From: Malachius bipustulatus
Taxonomy: Eukaryota; Arthropoda; Insecta; Coleoptera; Melyridae
DNA length: 64,000 bases
Assembly: GCA_910589415.1 (NCBI GenBank)
Contig: OU342635.1
Span: forward strand, 2,604,001 to 2,668,000
Reading direction: 5' to 3'
The position numbers were made by a program, and so were the translations under genes. How positions within the stretch are numbered: the stretch's first letter is position 1; each line of letters begins with the position of its first letter. The notes under the pieces are model-generated. The model saw only the letters and a list, made by a program, of their open reading frames with translations, was not told the origin of the DNA and did no database searches. Below are positions 57,718 to 64,000 of this stretch, piece after piece.

Positions 57718-58425
57718 GTGGCTCTGCATACTTCCCTAGTTACTCGTGGGATCAACCATGGTAAGAAACAAAAAACCAAGAATTCGCAGGACATCACCGC
57801 AAAACAGACTGCTGACCGAGCGGGGCTTGTCACCCGTCAAGACAGTCGGCAATCTAAACAATCCTCGTGCTCGAGACCACCTCGAACGCAAGAAGAATGC
57901 CCACGCATTGGCAAGAAAAGGAGCATCGACACCCTTCATAGGACCAGAACCATTCTGTGGCTTCGAAGATACTTTCTTCAAGGCAGAACTCCAAAAGGAA
58001 GAAGAAAACTGAGAGAAACCCATTGGAGGAACCTCTCGGGGTTGAGACAAGCCAAAGAACTTCTCCGGAATTTTAACCGAGAGAGGTTGAAGAGTATCTT
58101 CGACCTGCAAGGAACGTCTCAGAGCACTGACGGGATTCCTAACGAGACATTGCAAGCTACGTCTCAGAGCACTGACGGGATTCCTAACGAGACATTGCAA
58201 GCTCAAGAAACACCTGAGGAAGTTACACCACGTCACCTGCTGCTCAATTGCGATGCGATAGAACTCAAAAGAAGTAATGTTCTGGGCCACCACCAGCTAG
58301 AGGCAGGGAATTTACCCGACCTTGATCCTCTCAAAATCCTGAGGTTTCTCAAGGAAACGGACTTGGAGAGGGATTCACTAAAGGGATTCCACACCAGGCG
58401 AAGCACAGTAGAGGGTATACAATAG
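57718..58425 (+). pseudogene. ORF fused from retroelement pieces (about 235 codons)
   Basis: An open frame inside the deleted retroelement. Its C-terminal half reads GLRQAKELLRNFNRERLKSI, then TPEEVTPRHLLLNCDA and LDPLKILRFLKET. This is the typical end of ORF2 in non-LTR elements (the degenerate finger-like HLL..C region after RNase H). The N-terminal half is Lys/Arg/Ser/Gln-rich and unrecognised; it may be the start of ORF1. In the middle a 45-bp unit is duplicated (58114-58158 and 58159-58203), adding 15 residues in frame. No evidence that a functional protein is made. Confidence 0.65.
58114..58203 (+). repeat. 45-bp tandem duplication
   Basis: Two identical adjacent copies of a 45-bp unit starting ACGTCTCAGAGCACTGACGG. 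The length is a multiple of three, so the frame of the retroelement ORF is kept. Confidence 0.95.
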
Positions 58426-59257
58426 ATCTTTTAGGTCGCAGTAACTTAATCACCCTCAAAAATACAAATACAAATACAAATACAATCATCCCCTAAACTT
58501 TTTGCACCCATTCATTTACATTTAAAGACTACAGGGGAAAACCGTACAAAGTCAATTTTTCATGCAGAAGATAACAGAACTTAGTCCTATTTGATGCGAG
58601 TAGGTTTTCACGAACGGCTTCCTTTGAAATCGTATTTGATTCCGGGCTGTTGTGCCGTGGTCCATGGAGATTTGCACTGGATGGAGTTTCTATGAGAAAC
58701 CCCCTCAGTGCTGCTGTTGCCAATTTCTGCAAGGAGTTCTATGAAGCCACGGCCTTAAAATCCGCCACCAACAAACCGTCTTGTTGGTACCGCTACGTAG
58801 ATTCATCATTTAGAAACATTCAGAAAAGTTCGTGGAAGAATTTCTTCACCATCAACAGTATTCACCGCATTCAATTCATGATGGGAACAGAAAAGGATGG
58901 AAAACAACCTTTTCACACAGATCAGTATTTTTTACACAACAACTCGCAATCATCATCCTGGCCAAAAACGAGCAGCTATAAAAAGCCCGGTGAAACGCGC
59001 TAGTGCTGGTGTTATTGCATCCACAACACCTCCAAGAAGAGCTCCACCCGCCTAGATAATGCTCTGCAGGCGAATGGCTACACCGGCAATAAAATTAGGA
59101 GAGCCTTACGATCCCTTCAACTAAAAACCCCATTAATCCACTTTATTCTGCTTTTGGTACCAGTTAAAATGTTTTTTACCTGTGTTTTAGGTAATTTGTT
59201 TAGCAACACATTACCAATTGATCAGAGTTTACAAAAACAGTTACAGTTGGTATTATA

Positions 59258-59440
59258 AAAGCTCATTAATTTAACGGGGGATTTCCGGGACCGTTTCTAG
59301 AAAAGGTATTCACTTTAGGGAGAAATATAGCAATTGAAGGAATACAAAAATGTTAATAAAAATAATTTGACGTCGATTATAGCTTTAAAAATGGTACCGG
59401 AAATCTGTCCGTTAACTTAATGGGCTTTTATAATACTGGC
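59258..59440. repeat. MITE with TATTATAAAAGCTCATTAA ends
   Basis: TATTATAAAAGCTCATTAAT at the left and TTAATGGGCTTTTATAATA at the right are inverted, and AACGGGGGATTTCCGG pairs with CCGGAAATCTGTCCGTT. About 180 bp. Same family as the nested insertion at 20346-21172. Confidence 0.8.
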
Positions 59441-60589
59441 TGTTAGTCTATTTTTATTAAAGCAGCGTTCAGGACTACACGCATGGTTTTCAACTTTCTG
59501 AAAATTTCAATTTTTTGACTTTGCACGTTTTTTCCCCTGTGGTTTTCATTTATACAGGCTGTTCTGTAAGCTCTAGGACAAACTTTGGAAGATGATGGGT
59601 CACTTGATTTCAAACATTTCAACCGTTTAAAAGAAAATTAAATCAAAAGTGGGCTGATAAAATATAAAAATGATAAAAGATAAAACAACTGGAATCAATC
59701 AACCTTTAAAAAATTCAATAATCTCGTAAAAAAGAAAACCACTTGAAAAAAATTAATAAAATCACTATAGCTGTTGCTTTTAAAATGAAGACCTAAACCT
59801 GAACAGTTCGTTAACCTGCCTATTGGATAAAGTTACCTTAAAATAACTGCCAGTCTTATTAAACTAAACATACATCTAAAAACTAACATGAGGCAGTGAT
59901 AATACTTTCCTAATTTTATCCATATTTAATAGGCTTATCTAAATAATAATATTTTAATATTACGAATAGGTTTTTGTGTCACGGTTTATTAAATTCAGAA
60001 TCAGTAAATGGCAACTTTCACCGCAATTTCCATAGCAGAATCAACTCTCTATGTTAAGTAAATAAGATTAAATAGATTACAATTTCAATTTTTGTTGTAT
60101 GCACAACAAATGGAACCATCAGAGCTCAAAAGTCCAGGTTAGCAATAAACAAAGGACACCGTAATATTATTTAGAGAGCTCCTATACTTAAACATCCTCC
60201 AGGTAGCTTTCTCATTAGATACAATATATCTAATCTTTAATGTGAACTAATTAAATGAAATGGTAACAGAGATGGTGAATTCTATTGTAATTAATTAATT
60301 AATTATTATCAAACTTATTTTATTTTTAAACACATTACCAATGATTGTATGCAATATCCGATTTCTAATCTGTATTTAAATTTTTTATCTCAAAAATTAG
60401 TACTTCTACTCTCAACACAAAACTATCGAAAAGCTACAATTTTCAAATAATTAGAGAGCCATATCACTTTCAGAGAAAACATATTCGAATACAAGTTTCG
60501 AACATTCCTTTCGCAACCGGACAATAGCAATAATAGCACAACCGAGACACGAATACCTACCTTCGTTACACTTATTGACAGTTAACCTA

Positions 60590-60890
60590 ATCTAAGACAC
60601 TCACTATAACACGAAGGAGCTGCCCGCTGCATTGCATAGTAGATATTCCCTGATATTGCATTTTTGGTGTGTGACATTACTGACCGGTAAGGTACTGACT
60701 GACTGGCTGGCGACATAACGCTACCCGTTCACTATGTACAGAATGAAGCTGCAGCCGAGCTGCCGCTAGCCACGGGGCCGCGGTCAATCCCACTGGTGCG
60801 GAGATGGCGGTAACTCGGACGGATGAGCAACTGCTGAACTGCAACACAAAACACACCGACACTTGTTACTACAATGCGGGGAAAGCTGAA
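60590..60890. promoter_or_regulatory. GC-richer island downstream of the gene
   Basis: A roughly 300-bp patch with CpG-containing words (GGGGCCGCGG, GCTGCAGCCGAGCTGCCGC) in AT-rich flank. It has ACTGACTGACT repeats at 60696 and a good + strand donor-like site CCG|GTAAGG at about 60685. It could be a promoter or 5' UTR exon of a neighbouring gene in either direction. No coding frame is convincing. Confidence 0.25.
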
Positions 60891-61723
60891 GCACTGGCCT
60901 GCAAATTAATACAAGCAAGTTGCTATATTTGTATAACTTGTAATATAAATGCACAATAATTATTATTATAAAAATGCATTAAACTTTTACTCAGTTTATT
61001 TCATAAGAAGGCTTACAAGGAGTTGTACGAAATTTTGGTCAAAATGAATTGAAGATTTATAAAACACATTGACCCCCCCTTCAAACTTTTCCTGCGTACA
61101 CCTCTGGTTTAAAAGTATTGTTTCTAGGATCAAGAGTTAATTTATTTTATTTTTGTCACTCTTGTTGTAAGATTCTCGGGTAGTAAGGTTTAAGAGATGT
61201 TTAAATTTAATAAAAATTTTAAAAACCGTCTATTCCAGAGTTTTCATGGTCAATTTTTTTTTTCTTATGACCACCATATTGTTTTATTTAATGTCATTCG
61301 TATATTCACTCAAAAATATTTTTTTAGCATTTTATTCCTCTTTTTTATAGAAAAGGAATGATACAAAAAAAAAAAACAATAAGGCAAACAATAATTATTC
61401 AAGAATATCTCTTATTGACATTATTAGATGAAAGAAAAGTTCTTCTTTTAGACCATTATTTTTTATTCTTGGCTTTTGTGTATAGGTGATTTTAAGCCAG
61501 GATCAGTTTTTTTAAAGCCACTTGTATCAAAGAGAAGGTGAATCTTGCAATTATCCGGTCATTTAAAAAAGAAAGGAATCAAATTGAATTTTTTTATGTG
61601 ACTGAGATTTAAAAAGAAATAGGTAGTTGTAAGAAAAAAAAAGTTGCCTATTAAAACTCTGGGATTCACATTCACAGTGATGAGAATTATTTACTAGAAA
61701 CACATACTGTGAACTAACCAGTA

Positions 61724-62118
61724 TATGGGGTGTTTTTTAATAACATGCTAATATATTTAAAGTCATTCTGGGACCAATTTAAAAAAAAATCATATGAATT
61801 GAAAAAAAATTCATATGTGTCCTAAAATTCTCAACTTTTAAACTACAGGTGGTCAAAGTTTTATTCAAAAAAATCACTTTTTATTAATTAGTCAACAATC
61901 AAAAGCAGCCTCTTATGAACATGCCAATTTTTATTAAAACCGCTGCAAAGATTTTTGAATAAATATTAAAAAATCACTTTTTTCTTAAAAAAAACTTTAC
62001 CATTCTGTAGTTCAACAGTTAAGATTTTCAAGACATATGTTCTCATATGAAGTTTTTTCTCAAATTAGACCCAAGAATAACTTTAAATATTAGCATGTTA
62101 TTAAAAAAACATCCTGTA
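61724..62118. mobile_element. Palindromic MITE
   Basis: TTTTTTAATAACATGCTAAT near the left end pairs with ATTAGCATGTTATTAAAAAA near the right end, followed by matching TTTAAAGT/ACTTTAAA blocks. It ends at ATCCTGTATA, with TATA-like flanks. It has blocks similar to the intron sequence near 16790-16900. Confidence 0.75.
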
Positions 62119-63092
62119 TAGGTACCAAGTTATCCAATAATTGTAACTTTCGTACGAGTTTTCAAACATACATACTTCAAAGTTATATCCCTGATTTTTC
62201 AAAAATTGCTCTCTATTAAGAAAGATAACGAAGATAAAGGGTGATGAAAATTTTCAGTAAAAACATTTTTATGAAATAAATTTTATATAGACTCCGTACA
62301 TAGCTGATTATTGATTGATAAACTGACTCAATATACTGAGCAGTACTTGAAATTTTCGTTAGTCTTTGAAAAGAGGAGAATTTGGATGAAGAATCAAAAG
62401 TAAAAATTTAATAAAATAATCACAATATCAAAACACCCTTTATACAGTTTGATTGTTTCAATTTGATAACCATTGGGATCTTGAAGCTCTAAGAAATTAT
62501 TATTTTAATTAATTTATATTTTAATTTATACAAAAGTTGTGCAAACCAGGAGCTTGTTCCAGGTAAGAAAAAACCAATACAATGAAACTATAATATAAGT
62601 AGGTACAGGGTGTTTCATATTGTGTTTGTGTTCATCATAACTCCAGCAGATGGTAGAACACGTTTGTTTAAAAAATTTTGCTTTAAAATGATTTATTTTC
62701 GAGACTTGGAAGAAAAAAAATCAACTTTATTGAATACCATCAAAGCTATTGAAGATATTTTTCTCAACTTTGCTATAGGGAGTTCTTTGTTATTTACGTC
62801 TACAAATTTCTATCTACGCCACTGGAGAAAATCAAATTTTGGAAACTAATTTTAAAATTTAATATTATTAAGTACCAAAAAAAAAAGATACCTACTTTAA
62901 TAAGGGTCTCTGGGAGGCCTAGATTTTGAGATATTTTGTAGCCTAATGATAATCTCATTTATCAAAAATTAAAATATCTCTCAAGTTTAATAAGAAGCCT
63001 CCTAGAGACCTCTATAACACAATTGAAAAAATATCTTCAATAGTTTTGAAGATATTCAATAAAAAAAAATCTTCCACGTGTAACACACTCTA

Positions 63093-63243
63093 ATGCCCGT
63101 ATTCACAAACGATTATTTCCTAAATAATTACGTAATTAATTAAATGAGTGAGATGGAGATATGCAGTTTTTTTGCAATAGAGTGAGATGGGTATAATTGA
63201 TTACGTAATTATTTAGGAAATTATCGTTTGTGAATACGGGCAT
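63093..63243. repeat. Near-perfect 151-bp palindromic MITE
   Basis: ATGCCCGTATTCACAAACGA at the left is exactly inverted at the right (TCGTTTGTGAATACGGGCAT), followed by paired TTTCCTAAATAATTACGTAA blocks. The arms are about 45 bp. Short GAGTGAGATGG repeats lie in the loop. Confidence 0.85.
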
Positions 63244-64000
63244 ATATCTCGAAAATAAAACATTTTATAGCAAGGAGTCATGAATACACAAATTGAATTT
63301 ATAAATTCCATTTTAAATCAACACCATTTTCACTAATTAAACTTCAATTATCCTCATTGGAATGATTTTTTTGATGCAAGTAGAAAGCCAATTTATCTGA
63401 TTTTAATTTTCCTACCCTAGAAAAAATATAAGTTTTTTGCTTTAACTGGTAAGTCATTTTATATGTATTCGATTTGAAAGCAGTAATGTTGCCCTGCTGC
63501 TAATAAATTTGCACATAAAGATGAAGCCTTTTAAAAGTGTCTAGAAAACTGGATCGAAATTTCACAAAATCACTGTTATAAAATATCACATGAAAAACAT
63601 CATCAGATAATTTCAACAATTTTAGTTATTTACATTAAAATAAAAGCGAAAGTTACTTAGAAAAGAAATTCAAGCGAAAGAAGTCTATTCAAAATTTCAT
63701 ATTATGCGAAATTCTTTCTTCAGGAATTTAGTTATTATTAGAGTTATTATAAAGCATTAAAAAGAATAAAAAACTAAAAATATGCACTAGTAATTTAATA
63801 AGTACGCTAGCTACTACTGTAAAAGGCACTGAAAATAAGTAGGTATACAAAACTAATACCTATACCTCTTGGTGTACGCTACAAGAAATACAAGGTGAGT
63901 AGTAATTTCTAAAATTAAAACGATTTCTTCAACAAAACTAGAAAACACTACCAGAACTACTTGTTGTTGTGATGCTCAAAACAAGAATACAAAAATAAAC
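63244..64000. other. Window end, nothing recognised
   Basis: AT-rich non-coding sequence without visible genes or inverted repeats. Confidence 0.6.

Larger units (their letters stand above)
57262..58483 (+). mobile_element. Internally deleted non-LTR retrotransposon with 15-bp target duplication
   Basis: The direct repeat AATCATCCCCTAAAC lies at both edges (57247-57261 and 58484-58498). The 3' end has a tail of ACAAAT units (about 58462-58483) instead of poly(A). The first 460 bp are GC-rich and non-coding, like a 5' UTR. The end codes for the C-terminal part of ORF2. The whole is only 1222 bp, so most of ORF1 and ORF2 is missing. Full-length relatives would be about 5 kb. Confidence 0.85.

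Noticed and set aside
57736..58293. 185-codon minus-strand ORF opposite the retroelement
   Set aside because: The + strand of the same DNA carries retroelement ORF2 motifs in the right order; the - strand frame is its shadow.
1..64000. A new defence, toxin or CRISPR-like system
   Set aside because: The window is an animal gene locus; no array of short direct repeats with unique spacers and no operon-like gene group exists.

Overview
The window is AT-rich animal nuclear DNA with long introns, dense inverted-repeat DNA elements and many TAGGTA/TACCTA words. The gene content and transposon types fit an insect, perhaps a hemipteran; the order is an inference and is not proven by the sequence.

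The window is dominated by one gene on the + strand: a MYT1/MYT1L/ST18-family transcription factor with CCHHC zinc fingers. I assembled 17 coding exons between 11708 and 53734. Their phases agree at all 16 junctions and give 1437 residues from the first full codon of the first visible exon to the stop. That exon starts inside a codon, so the main isoform's start codon lies on an exon I could not find, in 1-11707 or outside the window. The order of parts is: basic/acidic N-terminal region (exon 1), finger 1 (exons 2-3), finger 2 (exon 4), a long Pro/Gly/Ser-rich linker with repeated DLS-like motifs (exons 5-11), fingers 3 and 4 (exons 12-13), fingers 5 and 6 (exons 14-15), and a C-terminal coiled coil with a conserved tail (exons 16-17). 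A CpG-rich island at about 15110-15540, inside intron 1, has a TATA box and an ATG whose reading frame can be spliced into exon 2. It looks like an internal promoter for an N-terminally shortened isoform of about 1078 residues.

The rest is intron and flank rich in mobile elements. Best supported are: a broken mariner-type element with 31-bp inverted ends (8211-9380); an internally deleted hAT element with an exact 8-bp target duplication (17140-18071); a 3.4-kb foldback at 20125-23574 whose left arm carries a nested element; a 2.2-kb mariner-superfamily element with 523-bp inverted repeats (35197-37371); a hAT-like element (40774-41953); and an internally deleted non-LTR retrotransposon with a 15-bp target duplication (57262-58483). 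There are also more than ten palindromic MITEs, two related to each other at 27.1 and 43.6 kb. After the gene (3' UTR from 53735) the window to 64000 holds only mobile elements and AT-rich sequence, plus one GC-richer island near 60.7 kb. No tRNA, rRNA or CRISPR was found.
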